Assembly (NCBI GenBank): GCA_902826155.1
Contig: CADEDU010000082.1
Location: forward strand, 1-33,929
Reading direction: 5' to 3'
Length of the DNA: 33,929 nucleotides
Source: an uncultured beta proteobacterium
Lineage (GTDB): Bacteria > Pseudomonadota > Gammaproteobacteria > Burkholderiales > SG8-39
The position numbers were made by a program, and so were the translations under genes. This document shows positions 25,690-33,929 of the stretch, piece after piece. The stretch's first letter is position 1. Every line of letters begins with the position of its first letter. The notes under the pieces are model-generated. The model was not told the origin of the DNA, did no database searches, and saw only the letters and a program-made list of their open reading frames with translations.

Positions 25690-25728
25690 GGAACTCCGCA
25701 CGACCCAATCCCGGATTGCAGAGTTTCC
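25690..25728. repeat. Dyad-symmetric element between dehydratase and dehydrogenase genes
   Basis: GGAACTC (25690-25696) faces GAGTTTCC (25721-25728) with one extra T, and inside lies CAATC-CCG-GATTG (25706-25718), a perfect 5-bp hairpin. It fills the 93-base gap in a minus-strand unit. No T-run follows, so it may be a processing or stabilising element, or chance. Confidence 0.35.
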
Positions 25729-25746
25729 TGTGCTTTTCGGCGCTTG

Positions 25747-27444
25747 CTACCCCTGCGGCCACTCCACCGCCCCGCCATGCGTTACGGCGCCGAGGTTCGC
25801 CGGGCCGACGAGCTTGGCGTACTTCTCCAGCACGCCCGCTAGTCGTTCGGCTTGTTGCGGCTTCCACGCGGCGCGGCGTCGTGCGAGTTCGGCTTCATCG
25901 ACAATCAGATCGATCGTTCGCGCTTCGCAGTCGATGCGGATGCGATCGCCGTCTTGCACCAGCGCGATCGGCCCACCCGCTGCTGCTTCAGGGCACGCGT
26001 AGCCGATGCACATGCCGCGCGTGGCGCCGGAGAAGCGTCCGTCGGTGAGCAGCGCGACCTGCTCACCCATGCCCTGTCCGTAGATGAGCGCGGTGGTGCC
26101 CAACATCTCGCGCATGCCGGGGCCGCCTTTCGGCCCTTCGTTGCGGATGATCAGCACGTCGCCTGCTCGATAGGTGCGCTGGCGGACGGCTTCGGTGCAG
26201 TCCTCCTCGCACTCGAACACGCGCGCGCGGCCGTCGAACACGAGCGATTTGAGTCCGGCGATCTTGATGAGCGCGCCGTCAGGACACAGGTTTCCCTTGA
26301 GGACGACGACGCCACCGGTGGGATGTAGCGGTGCGCGATGCGTGTGCACGACATCGCCGTCGGGTGGCGGCGCGCTTCGCATTGCTTCAGCGAGTGTCGT
26401 GCCGGCGAGTGTGAGCGCGTCGCCATGCAGGTAGCCGCCGTCGAACAGCGATTTGAGCACTGCTGTGACACCGCCGGCGTAGTGCAGCTCGCGGGCGAGA
26501 TACTTGCCGCCGGGTTGCAGATCGGCCACCAGCGGCGTACGCGCGAACACTTCAGCCACGTCATCGAGCGTGAAACGGATGCCCGCCTCGTGGGCCATGG
26601 CGGGCAGGTGCAAGCCGGCGTTGGTCGACCCGCCCGTCGCGGCTACGCACGCGGCAGCGTTTTCCAACGACTTGCGCGTGACCAACTCACGCGGCAGCGG
26701 GCCGCCGTTCTTCAGCATCTTCAGCACCACTTCGCCCGCAACGCGCGCCATCGCGATCCGCTCGGAATACACCGCAGGCAACATCGCCGAGCCGGGCAAT
26801 GCGAGCCCCAACACTTCGGAGACCATCGCCATCGTGTTGGCAGTGAACTGCCCTGGGCATGATCCGATCGTGGGCGAACACGCTTGCGCCATCGACAGCA
26901 GATCGGCTTCGCTCATCGTGCCGGCGTAGTTGGCGCCGACACCTTCGTAGGCGTTGACCGCGCTCACCGGCTTGCCGCGCCATTGCCCCGGCAGCATCGC
27001 CCCGCCGTACATGAATACGCTCGGAATGTTGAGGCGCACCATGGCCATCATGATTCCGGGCAGTGTCTTATCGCAGCCGGCGAAGCCGATCAGCGCGTCG
27101 TAGGCGTGACCGCGGACCACTGCCTCGATCGAATCGGCGATCAGCTCGCGCGATATGAGGCTCATGCGCATGCCGCGATGGTTCATCGATACGCCATCGG
27201 ACACCGAAATCGTCGTGAACTCGAACGGCGTTCCGCCTGCCGCCCACACGCCGGTCTTTGCGGCCTCGGCCTGCGGACGCAGCGAGAGCGAACAGGGCGT
27301 GTTCTCGCCGTGCGTGCTCATTACGCCCACGAAGGGTTTGGCGATCGCGGCGTCGTCCAGACCCATCGCGTGCAGGAAGGTGCGATGCGGAATCCGGTCC
27401 AGGCCCTCGACCGTGATGTGCGAGCGCGGCTTCAATTTGCTCAT
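25747..27444 (-). CDS. IlvD/Edd-family dehydratase (dihydroxy-acid dehydratase type)
   Basis: Iron-sulfur dehydratase of 565 residues. The three cysteines that ligate the [2Fe-2S] cluster in IlvD enzymes are at C51 (ENTPC), C124 (AGCDKTLPG) and C196 ([10 protein letters not shown]), with the expected spacing. The C-terminal GRFSGATRG supplies the catalytic Ser. The start is ATG 27444, giving [20 protein letters not shown]. IlvD makes 2-oxo acids from dihydroxy acids in valine/isoleucine synthesis; family members also dehydrate sugar acids. Sitting 10 bases after a class II aldolase-like gene, beside a TRAP transporter and hydroxyacid dehydrogenases, this copy is more likely catabolic (inference). 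The motif [10 protein letters not shown] differs from the usual GACGGMYTAN of biosynthetic IlvD. Confidence 0.9.
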   Translation of the reverse strand: MSKLKPRSHITVEGLDRIPHRTFLHAMGLDDAAIAKPFVGVMSTHGENTPCSLSLRPQAEAAKTGVWAAGGTPFEFTTISVSDGVSMNHRGMRMSLISRELIADSIEAVVRGHAYDALIGFAGCDKTLPGIMMAMVRLNIPSVFMYGGAMLPGQWRGKPVSAVNAYEGVGANYAGTMSEADLLSMAQACSPTIGSCPGQFTANTMAMVSEVLGLALPGSAMLPAVYSERIAMARVAGEVVLKMLKNGGPLPRELVTRKSLENAAACVAATGGSTNAGLHLPAMAHEAGIRFTLDDVAEVFARTPLVADLQPGGKYLARELHYAGGVTAVLKSLFDGGYLHGDALTLAGTTLAEAMRSAPPPDGDVVHTHRAPLHPTGGVVVLKGNLCPDGALIKIAGLKSLVFDGRARVFECEEDCTEAVRQRTYRAGDVLIIRNEGPKGGPGMREMLGTTALIYGQGMGEQVALLTDGRFSGATRGMCIGYACPEAAAGGPIALVQDGDRIRIDCEARTIDLIVDEAELARRRAAWKPQQAERLAGVLEKYAKLVGPANLGAVTHGGAVEWPQG

Positions 27445-27454
27445 CGCGCACCCA

Positions 27455-28222
27455 TCAGCGCAGACAGCCATCGCCTTCGCGCAGTACCTGTCGCGCGAAG
27501 TGATGGAAGGTGGCGTTGACGATCTCAGGCTGCTGCAGGAACTCGCGCGCGCCGCGGGCATGCTCGGGTTCGACCGGTTTGATCGTGCCGGCGCTCATCG
27601 CCAGCACCTGCATGCGCGCGGCACGTTCCAGGTGGACGGCGAGATAGGTCGCTTCTTCGATCGACACGCCCGTGGCCAGCTGCCCGTGGTGCGCGAGCAG
27701 GATGGTTTTTCGGGTGCCCAGCGCACCGGAAATCAGCTCGCCCTCGTAGTCGGCCACCGGCACGCCGGGCCATTGCGCCAAATAGGCGCAGTCTTCGTAC
27801 AGCATCGCGCTGTCCATGTGCGAGACCACCAGCGGCTGGCCGATCATCGACAGCGCGTTGCAGTACGGTGGATGCGTATGCACCACCGCATTGACCTCGG
27901 GCCGGCGCCGGTAGATCCAGACGTGAAACCGCACCGCCGGATTGGCCATGCCCTCGCCTTGGAGCAGCCTGAGGTTCTCGTCGACGCGAATCAGGTTCGC
28001 CGCCGTGGCTTCATCGAACCCTTTGCCTAGAGGCAGGGTCCAGTAGCCCCCGTCGGCCGCGCGGACGGTGGCTTGTCCGGCAAGCCCCGACACGTGACCC
28101 TCCTGCGCCAGGATCCGCAGGGCGATTGCCAGACGTTGTTGGGCGGTCCATTGCGGCACTGCAAGCCAACGGCGCATCTGCTCACGGGTGGATTGCTGGA
28201 TGGCGTCTTTGCTGGTTTCCAT
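27455..28222 (-). CDS. Class II aldolase/adducin-like protein
   Basis: Zinc-dependent class II aldolase fold of 255 residues. Metal ligands are visible in HTHPPY (HxH) and in [10 protein letters not shown], with [13 protein letters not shown] as the phosphate/substrate loop region near the N-terminus. The Glu that acts as acid/base in L-fuculose-phosphate aldolase, four residues before a conserved His, is Ala here (segment [17 protein letters not shown]), so a plain aldol cleavage is doubtful; decarboxylases and other lyases use the same fold. Start ATG 28222 has no good ribosome binding site and ATG 28177 is an alternative. First gene of a minus-strand unit with the IlvD-type dehydratase, divergent from the TRAP genes. 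Confidence 0.83.
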   Translation of the reverse strand: METSKDAIQQSTREQMRRWLAVPQWTAQQRLAIALRILAQEGHVSGLAGQATVRAADGGYWTLPLGKGFDEATAANLIRVDENLRLLQGEGMANPAVRFHVWIYRRRPEVNAVVHTHPPYCNALSMIGQPLVVSHMDSAMLYEDCAYLAQWPGVPVADYEGELISGALGTRKTILLAHHGQLATGVSIEEATYLAVHLERAARMQVLAMSAGTIKPVEPEHARGAREFLQQPEIVNATFHHFARQVLREGDGCLR

Positions 28223-28381
28223 GAGGTGGGTTTGGAGCGCTGCGCATCGGCGATGACACCGCTCATCGATGTCGGCCAACGGCAAGGGGAAACGTTACTA
28301 TACCGACCCTCGCTACCCAGGCAGCGGCGACCCAAAAGCCGCGTCGTCGAGACCTTGTTCCACAGCCTTTGGAGGATTCCA

Positions 28382-29407
28382 ATGCGTAAAGCCGTAAGCG
28401 GGTTGGCTGTTGCTGCGCTTGCAGCAATCGCGCCGGGCGCGTTCGCGCAAACCGAGATCACGTTTTCGACCTGGGTGGCGCCTAACCACCCGATCAACAA
28501 GTACGTGTTCGAACCCTGGGGCGCCGAAGTCGAGAAGGCCACCAAGGGACGCGTCAAGTTCCGCATCCTGGCCAAACCGATCGGCCTGCCGAATCAGCAC
28601 TACGACGCCGTGGTCAAGGGCCAGGTCGATGCCGCGTATGCGACCTACGGCTATCAGCCCGAGCGGTTCATGCCGTATCTGATCGCCGAACTGCCGCAGC
28701 TCGGTGAGACGGCAGTGCATAACGGCGTGGCGTTGTGGCGCACGCACAAGGCGCACATCGAGAAAGTCGGCATCCACAAGGATGTGCAACTGCTCGGCGT
28801 GATGACGCACGGTCCGGGGCTGATGCATCACTCCAAGAAGATGATCATGAACCCCGACGACCTCAAGGGACAGAAGATCCGCGTCGGCGGCGACGTGCCC
28901 AAGGCGATCGTGGAAGCGTTCGGCGGTGTGGTGATCACGCAGCCGGCGCCCAAGAGCTACGAGATTCTGTCCGCGGGCATTGCCGACGGCATCATGTTCC
29001 CGACCGAGTCGCTGAAGAGCTTCAACATCGCCAATCTGGTGCCCAACACGACGTTCGTGAAGGGCGGCCTGTACAGCTCCTCGTTCTGGTTCGCGATCAA
29101 CAAGGACAAGTGGGCAAAGATGGCCAAGGAAGATCAGGACGCAATCACCGGCTTGTCCGGCGAAGCGTTTGCGCGCATGGCCGGAGCTGGCTGGGATCGC
29201 GCCGACAAGGAAGGCATCGACGCCATGAAGGCCGCCGGCGGCAAGATTCAGGAAGTCTCGCCGGCCTTCGTTGCGGAGCTGAAGAAACTCACCGACAAGA
29301 TGGAAGCCGACTACGCCGGCAAGCTCGACAAGATGGGGCTCAAGGGCGCTGAGGTCATCAAGTCGTTCCGGGCCGAAGTCGCCAAGGCCGCTGCCGAGAA
29401 GAAATAA
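28382..29407 (+). CDS. dctP: TRAP transporter solute-binding protein DctP
   Basis: Periplasmic receptor of a tripartite ATP-independent transporter, 341 residues. The signal peptide has its hydrophobic core at 5-20 and cleavage near AFA-Q at 22. The family block LKGQKIRVGGDVPKAIVEAFG holds the conserved Arg that salt-bridges the ligand carboxylate, followed by SYEILSAGIADGIMF. ATG 28382 has GGAGG (28371-28375) 6 bases upstream, which decides against the long upstream reading frame. It overlaps dctQ by one base (TAATG). DctP proteins bind carboxylates; the neighbouring enzymes suggest a hydroxy acid or aromatic acid. The 159-base gap to the divergent aldolase gene shows no convincing promoter hexamers. 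Confidence 0.93.
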   Translation: MRKAVSGLAVAALAAIAPGAFAQTEITFSTWVAPNHPINKYVFEPWGAEVEKATKGRVKFRILAKPIGLPNQHYDAVVKGQVDAAYATYGYQPERFMPYLIAELPQLGETAVHNGVALWRTHKAHIEKVGIHKDVQLLGVMTHGPGLMHHSKKMIMNPDDLKGQKIRVGGDVPKAIVEAFGGVVITQPAPKSYEILSAGIADGIMFPTESLKSFNIANLVPNTTFVKGGLYSSSFWFAINKDKWAKMAKEDQDAITGLSGEAFARMAGAGWDRADKEGIDAMKAAGGKIQEVSPAFVAELKKLTDKMEADYAGKLDKMGLKGAEVIKSFRAEVAKAAAEKK

Positions 29408-30018
29408 TGGCTGAGCCGTCCCCCGCGGGCGCACCGCGGGGCCAAGAGGGGGAAGCAGGAATCGCGCGCGCAGGCGGGGGGCTGCCTCCCGCCGCGAGCG
29501 TTTCCGGTGCGCTGTTTCCGGGCCGCCTGGGCGCCTGGACGAACTGGGTGTTGGCGATCGTGGCAGCCAGCGTGCTGTTCTCGATGATGGTCGTCACTTT
29601 CATCGACGTGTTCGGTCGCAAGTTGCTGACCAAACCGCTGTACGGCGGCTACGAAATCACCGAGTTCATGATGGGCATGCTCATCTTCTGCGCGTTGCCG
29701 CTGGTCACCGCGCGCGAGGAGCACGTGACCATCGATGTGTTCGACCATTTCATTCCCGCAACCTGGGTGCGCTGGCAGCAGACGATCGTCACCCTGGTGA
29801 GCGCGACCACGCTTGCCTACATCGGCTGGCGGCTGTGGCAACTGGGCATCGAGCACGAAAAGAATCGTGAAGTCACGATGACGCTGCACATTCCGCACGG
29901 GCCGTTCGCGCGTGTGTTCGCCGTCATGGCGGGGCTGGCGGCGCTCGCCTGTCTGGTCAATTTCTGGGGTTATCTGCGCGGCACGCGGCGTCGGCGCGAA
30001 GTACAGCAGGTCACGTAG
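29407..30018 (+). CDS. dctQ: TRAP transporter small membrane subunit DctQ
   Basis: Small integral membrane component of the TRAP system, 203 residues. Four transmembrane helices are apparent at about 45-65, 85-105, 120-142 and 170-190; EITEFMMGMLIFCALPLVTAR with REEHVTIDVF is the family signature. The first 40 residues are Pro/Gly/Ala-rich and not part of the usual DctQ fold. The start overlaps the dctP stop codon by one base. A later start is possible but no internal Met with a good ribosome site precedes the first helix. DctM follows 33 bases downstream. Confidence 0.9.
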   Translation: MAEPSPAGAPRGQEGEAGIARAGGGLPPAASVSGALFPGRLGAWTNWVLAIVAASVLFSMMVVTFIDVFGRKLLTKPLYGGYEITEFMMGMLIFCALPLVTAREEHVTIDVFDHFIPATWVRWQQTIVTLVSATTLAYIGWRLWQLGIEHEKNREVTMTLHIPHGPFARVFAVMAGLAALACLVNFWGYLRGTRRRREVQQVT

Positions 30019-30051
30019 CCCGCGACGCCCAACGATCGACGCCCAACAAGA

Positions 30052-31359
30052 ATGACCGAAACCCTGATCGCGTTTGCCGTGCTGCTGGCGATGGCGTTCG
30101 CGCGCGTGCCGATCGCGTTCGCCATGCTGATCGTCGGCGTGGTCGGGTTCGCGTTGAAACGCGGCGTGAGTCCGGCACTCGAGCAACTGGCCCTCACCAC
30201 GTTCGCGGCCGGCATCAACTACGAGCTGTCAGTGGTGCCGCTGTTCATCCTGATGGGCAATTTCGTCGCCAAGGCCGGCATGTCGCATGAGCTGTTTCGC
30301 GCGGCGTACACCTTCATCGGGCATCTGCGCGGCGGACTGGCAATGTCGTCGATCGTTGCGTGCGCGGGGTTCGGCGCGATCTGCGGATCGTCGATCGCCA
30401 CGGCGGCAACCATGGCGCGCGTGGCTTATCCGCCGATGAAGCGGCTGGGGTACTCCGACAAGCTCGCCGCGAGCGCGATCGCCGCTGGCGGCACACTCGG
30501 CATTCTGATTCCGCCGTCGACCATCATGGTCATCTACGGCATTCTCACCGAGACCAACATCGGCAAGCTGTTCGCTGCAGGCGCCATCCCGGGCGTGCTT
30601 GCGGCGGTGCTGCTATGTCTGGCGGTCCAGTACGTGGTGTGGCGTGATCCGAAGGCTGGTCCGCCCGGGCCGCGCTCGAGCTGGGCCGAGCGTCTCGCGG
30701 CACTCAAAGACATCTGGGGCGTGGTCGCGCTGTTTGCAGTGTCGATCGGTGGCATCTACGGCGGCATTTTTACCGCCACCGAGGGCGCGGGCATCGGTGC
30801 GTTCGGCGCGTTCCTGTTCGCCTGGGTGCGCCGGGCGCTCTCCTGGCGCATCCTGTTCGATGTGCTGGTCGAGTCGGCACGTACCACTTCGATGCTGTTC
30901 ACGATCCTGATCGGCGCGCTGGTGTTCGCCAACTACATCAACTTCACCAGCATGCCCACCGATCTGAAGAACTTCGTGCAGCAGTTCGAGATCCATCCGA
31001 TGATGGTGATCGTCGCGATCTGCGCGGTCTACGTGATCCTCGGCACGGCCATGGAAGAGCTGTCGATGATCCTGCTCACCGTGCCGCTGTTCTTTCCGAT
31101 CGTGACCGGCCTGGGATTCGATCCGGTGTGGTTCGGCATTCTGGTGGTGGTGGTGGTCGAGATCGGCTTGATCAGTCCGCCGGTGGGCATGAATCTGTTC
31201 GTGCTCAACTCCTTGTTGCCGCACATCTCCACGCCGACGCTGTTTCGCGGCGTCACGCCCTTCGTGATTGCCGACGTGATCCGGCTGGCGATCCTGATCG
31301 CCTTTCCGGCGATCTCGCTGTGGCTGCCCTCGGTCCTGAAGGTGGCAGGTAAGGGCTGA
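30052..31359 (+). CDS. dctM: TRAP transporter large permease DctM
   Basis: Main sodium-coupled transport subunit, 435 residues and about 12 hydrophobic segments. Typical DctM blocks are AFARVPIAFAMLIVGVVGF (first helices), VPLFILMGNFVAKAGMS, GAICGSSIATAATMARVAYPPM (the first substrate/Na+ hairpin), GGTLGILIPPSTIMVIYG, and EIGLISPPVGMNLFVLNSL near the C-terminus. Length is normal. It closes the dctPQM operon and converges with the DenD-like gene, 56 bases away, without an obvious terminator. Confidence 0.94.
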   Translation: MTETLIAFAVLLAMAFARVPIAFAMLIVGVVGFALKRGVSPALEQLALTTFAAGINYELSVVPLFILMGNFVAKAGMSHELFRAAYTFIGHLRGGLAMSSIVACAGFGAICGSSIATAATMARVAYPPMKRLGYSDKLAASAIAAGGTLGILIPPSTIMVIYGILTETNIGKLFAAGAIPGVLAAVLLCLAVQYVVWRDPKAGPPGPRSSWAERLAALKDIWGVVALFAVSIGGIYGGIFTATEGAGIGAFGAFLFAWVRRALSWRILFDVLVESARTTSMLFTILIGALVFANYINFTSMPTDLKNFVQQFEIHPMMVIVAICAVYVILGTAMEELSMILLTVPLFFPIVTGLGFDPVWFGILVVVVVEIGLISPPVGMNLFVLNSLLPHISTPTLFRGVTPFVIADVIRLAILIAFPAISLWLPSVLKVAGKG

Positions 31360-31415
31360 GCGCGGCCGATTGGGTCATGCGCTTGCTGGTTGTACCCCGC
31401 GAACAGCTTCCGCGT

Positions 31416-32393
31416 TCAACGCTGCGATGCCACGTATCGCTCGATGAGCGCGTCGATCGACGCATCGTACTGAAACCCCATCGCACGCGCGCGCGCCGCC
31501 GGATGTTGCGCAGGCAAGCGGCCGAACATCGGTTCGACTTCCGGATTCGGCTCGAAGCGCACGTGTTGCCACGCGTCTTTGCCTGTCACGCGGCCGATCG
31601 CATCGAGGATCCCGGCGATGGTCACCGGCACTGCAGGCAGCGTGACGGCGCGCGCGTATCCCCATGCATCGGATGGCATGTGCGCCGCGTGCAGCAGATT
31701 GTCGACGGCAACGTCGATCGATTGCACCCAGATCCTTGCTCCTTGCGAGACCGGGCATGTCATCGAACGCCCCGCGATCGGCTCGCGAATGATGTCGCTG
31801 TTGAACGCCGATAGTGCGCCGTTCGGTGCGGGCGGGCGCACCACGACGCCGGGAAAGCGGATCGCGCGCGCATCGACGAAATTGCGCCGCGCGTAGTCGT
31901 TGAGAAGGTATTCGCAAGCGACTTTCTGCGAGCCATAAGACAGCGTGGGTTGCAGCGGCGTCGCATCGTCGATCAGCGCCGGCACCGGCACGCCGTACAC
32001 CGCAATCGAACTGGAAAACACCAGGCGGATCCGGTTTGGTTGCGCACGGCAGGCCTCGAGCAGCAGCCTCGTACCGTCGAAGTTCACGCACATGCCAGCG
32101 TCGAAGTCGGCTTCGGCAGCGCCGCTCACGACGCCTGCCAGATGGAACACGAGGCGTGTTGCAGGCATGACCAAGCGCGTGATCATCTCGCGATCACCGA
32201 TGTCGCCCAGCATGCAGGTCAGGCGTGCATCCTGTCCCAGCGCATCGAGTCCGGCGCGATCGGTCGCGATCAGTCGGTCGAACTTGAACGTGCGTCCTTC
32301 AGCGTCGATGCCTTGTCCAGAACGCAGCAGTGCGGCAATCAGATACCGGCCGATGAAGCCGCCCGCGCCGGTGACGAGGATGTCGTTGCTCAT
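31416..32393 (-). CDS. NAD-dependent epimerase/dehydratase family protein, D-erythronate dehydrogenase (DenD)-like
   Basis: Extended short-chain dehydrogenase of 325 residues. NAD-binding TGAGGFIG is at 8-15; the catalytic Ser cluster ([10 protein letters not shown]127-S129) and Y153-x3-K157 are present. The segment [22 protein letters not shown] followed by [20 protein letters not shown] and [10 protein letters not shown] is the pattern of DenD-type D-erythronate dehydrogenases rather than of sugar-nucleotide epimerases. DenD oxidises D-erythronate to 2-oxo-tetronate in tetronate catabolism, whose pathways also use class II aldolase-fold decarboxylases and TRAP transporters. The DUF1537 kinase of those pathways is absent from the window. 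Divergent from the FAD monooxygenase gene. Confidence 0.82.
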   Translation of the reverse strand: MSNDILVTGAGGFIGRYLIAALLRSGQGIDAEGRTFKFDRLIATDRAGLDALGQDARLTCMLGDIGDREMITRLVMPATRLVFHLAGVVSGAAEADFDAGMCVNFDGTRLLLEACRAQPNRIRLVFSSSIAVYGVPVPALIDDATPLQPTLSYGSQKVACEYLLNDYARRNFVDARAIRFPGVVVRPPAPNGALSAFNSDIIREPIAGRSMTCPVSQGARIWVQSIDVAVDNLLHAAHMPSDAWGYARAVTLPAVPVTIAGILDAIGRVTGKDAWQHVRFEPNPEVEPMFGRLPAQHPAARARAMGFQYDASIDALIERYVASQR

Positions 32394-32476
32394 GGGCTGC
32401 CGAAACGAGGTTGATCGATCGTAGAATCGACTTGTATCACGGGCAACCCAATCGGCGAGCAGCGAGGATTCAGACG

Positions 32477-33929
32477 ATGAGGATCGCAGTACTTGGTGGA
32501 GGACCAGGCGGCCTGTACTTTTCCATTCTCTACAAGAAGGCCAATCCGTCCGCCGAAATCGCGGTGTTCGAACGTAATCTCCCGACGGACACGTTCGGCT
32601 GGGGCGTGGTGTTCTCCGATGCGACGCTCGGCGGGTTTGCGGCGGCCGATCCGGAAAGCCATCGCCAGATCATCTCGATGTTCCGCCACTGGGACGACAT
32701 CGACACGTATTTCCGCGGCCGCAAGATCACTTCAGGCGGCCACGGCTTTTGCGGCATCGCGCGCGTGCGCCTGCTGCAGATTCTCTCGGCGCGTGCCGAG
32801 CAGCTCGGGGTCGAGCTGCGCTACGGTCAGGACGTCAAGGACGTCGACGATCTGAGCCGTGAGTACGACCTGGTGGTTGCCGCCGACGGCATCAACAGTG
32901 CGACCCGGCGCAAGTACGAAGCGCAGTTCAACCCCGACGTCGACATGCGCAAGTGCCGCTTCATCTGGCTGGGCACCAAGAAGCTGCTCGATGCATTCAC
33001 CTTCGCGTTCAAGGAAACCGAGCACGGCTGGTTCGCGTTGCATGCGTACCGCTTCGACGAGGAGCACTCCACGTTCATCGTCGAGACGCCCGAGGAAGTC
33101 TGGCTCAAGCATGGCATCGACCAGATGGAGCAGGACGAATCGATCGCACTGTGCGAGCGGTTGTTCGCCGACATGCTCGACGGGCACAAGCTGATGTCCA
33201 ACGCGCGCCATCTGCGCGGCAGCGCGATGTGGATCAAGTTTCCGCGGGTGCTGTGCCGCACCTGGCACCACAAGAACATCGTGCTGATCGGCGATGCGGC
33301 GCATACCGCGCATTTCTCGATCGGCTCGGGTACCAAGCTTGCGATGGAAGACGCGATCGCCTTGTCGCGCGTGCTCTCGGCGTTGCCCCCGGCAGGCGAC
33401 GATCGCCGCGCGCTGGTGGAGAAGGCGCTGGTCGCTTATCAGGCCGAGCGCGAGGTCGAGGCCTTGCGGTTGCAGAGCTCCGCGCGCAATCGCATGGAAT
33501 GGTTCGAGAACGTGAAGCGCTACGTGCACATGGAACCAGAGCAGTTCACGTACACGCTGCTCACTGGCAGCCAGCGCATCGGCCACGACAATCTCAAGGT
33601 GCGCGACGCCGGCTACGCGCAAAGTGTAGAGCGCTGGGTGGCCAGAAGCGCCGGTATGGCCGATCACGCCATGCCACCGATGTTCACACCTTTCAGGCTG
33701 CGCGGGCTGACCGTGCCTAACCGCGTGATGATGTCGCCGATGGCGATGTATTCGTGCACGAACGGGCTGCCCGACGATTTCTACCTCGTCCATCTGGGCG
33801 CGCGAGCGCTTGGCGGGGCGGGCTTGTTGTTCACCGAGATGACTTGCGTGGCACCCGATGCGCGCATCACGCCGGGCTGCGCCGGACTGTGGGATGACGA
33901 ACAACAGGCCGCCTGGAATCGCATCGTCG
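32477..33929 (+). CDS. Fused FAD monooxygenase / Old Yellow Enzyme, salicylyl-CoA 5-hydroxylase or 2-aminobenzoyl-CoA monooxygenase/reductase type (3' truncated by window)
   Basis: An open frame from ATG 32477 runs without a stop to the window end (484 codons visible). Residues about 1-380 form a class A flavoprotein monooxygenase: GGGPGG FAD motif at 7-12, the family block [23 protein letters not shown], and the second FAD motif GDAAH at 272-276. From residue 399 a new domain begins ([21 protein letters not shown]), the start of an Old Yellow Enzyme FMN oxidoreductase, and continues off the edge. This fusion is known in 2-aminobenzoyl-CoA monooxygenase/reductase of Azoarcus and in enzymes annotated as bifunctional salicylyl-CoA 5-hydroxylase. 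It probably hydroxylates an aromatic CoA thioester and reduces the ring. Divergent from the DenD-like gene across 83 bases. Confidence 0.93.
   Translation, partial: MRIAVLGGGPGGLYFSILYKKANPSAEIAVFERNLPTDTFGWGVVFSDATLGGFAAADPESHRQIISMFRHWDDIDTYFRGRKITSGGHGFCGIARVRLLQILSARAEQLGVELRYGQDVKDVDDLSREYDLVVAADGINSATRRKYEAQFNPDVDMRKCRFIWLGTKKLLDAFTFAFKETEHGWFALHAYRFDEEHSTFIVETPEEVWLKHGIDQMEQDESIALCERLFADMLDGHKLMSNARHLRGSAMWIKFPRVLCRTWHHKNIVLIGDAAHTAHFSIGSGTKLAMEDAIALSRVLSALPPAGDDRRALVEKALVAYQAEREVEALRLQSSARNRMEWFENVKRYVHMEPEQFTYTLLTGSQRIGHDNLKVRDAGYAQSVERWVARSAGMADHAMPPMFTPFRLRGLTVPNRVMMSPMAMYSCTNGLPDDFYLVHLGARALGGAGLLFTEMTCVAPDARITPGCAGLWDDEQQAAWNRIV

Noticed and set aside
28296..28302. TATA-like sequence between divergent aldolase and dctP genes
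   Set aside because: On neither strand is there an acceptable -35 hexamer 16-18 bases away, so no promoter is called.
30023..30047. Direct repeat CGACGCCCAAC, two copies 14 bases apart between dctQ and dctM
   Set aside because: Only two short copies in a GC-rich spacer; likely a small tandem duplication with no evident function.
32415..32430. TCGAT-N6-ATCGA dyad upstream of the FAD monooxygenase
   Set aside because: Arms of five bases built from the abundant GATC-type word; not distinguishable from chance.

Overview
The window is about 34 kb of GC-rich DNA from a betaproteobacterium, most likely of the order Burkholderiales. The evidence is conserved gene order: a minus-strand ftsY-ftsE-ftsX-rpoH block divergent from rsmD-coaD-ferredoxin, then TPR protein-lolB-ispE-tRNA-Gln-prs-rplY-pth-ychF. 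The species cannot be named from sequence alone. The first half (1 to about 16.4 kb) is core genome. The second half (16.4-33.9 kb) is an accessory catabolic region for aromatic compounds and organic acids.

Core half. The window opens in the 3' end of cyoE (heme O synthase), overlapped by an SCO/SenC copper-chaperone lipoprotein gene. A bidirectional terminator separates these from rpoH (sigma-32). Upstream of rpoH lies a perfect CIRCE operator, the HrcA binding site, overlapping a sigma-E-like promoter, so the heat-shock sigma factor appears to be under HrcA control. ftsX, ftsE and ftsY follow upstream. Diverging from ftsY are rsmD, coaD and a YfhL-type 2[4Fe-4S] ferredoxin gene. A large dynamin-like GTPase gene and mutM lie on the minus strand. 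On the plus strand a TPR lipoprotein-pathway neighbour, lolB and ispE overlap one another; tRNA-Gln(UUG) with its terminator, prs, rplY (long CTC form), pth and ychF follow.

Accessory half. A marR-family regulator is followed by three Rieske oxygenase genes in the order alpha, beta, alpha'. The two alpha subunits are close paralogues, and the single beta subunit carries a Lys/Ala-rich, histone-H1-like N-terminal tail. Three copies of an 18-bp dyad with consensus TAG(G/T)TG(C/T)-N4-GCA(C/T)CTA lie upstream of marR and just before the first alpha gene; I read them as the operator of this MarR protein. The first copy sits inside a larger three-way-junction-like inverted-repeat structure. Next come an unknown lipoprotein, an orphan ABC substrate-binding protein, a VanA-like single-component Rieske oxygenase and a DUF4124 protein.

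The region then switches to hydroxy-acid metabolism: a beta-hydroxyacid dehydrogenase, an IlvD-type dehydratase and a class II aldolase-like protein on the minus strand, divergent from a complete TRAP transporter (dctP-dctQ-dctM). A DenD-like epimerase/dehydrogenase follows. The window ends inside a fused FAD monooxygenase/Old Yellow Enzyme gene of the salicylyl-CoA 5-hydroxylase / 2-aminobenzoyl-CoA monooxygenase-reductase type. No ferredoxin or reductase partner for any of the Rieske oxygenases is present in the window. No insertion sequence, CRISPR array or phage gene was seen.
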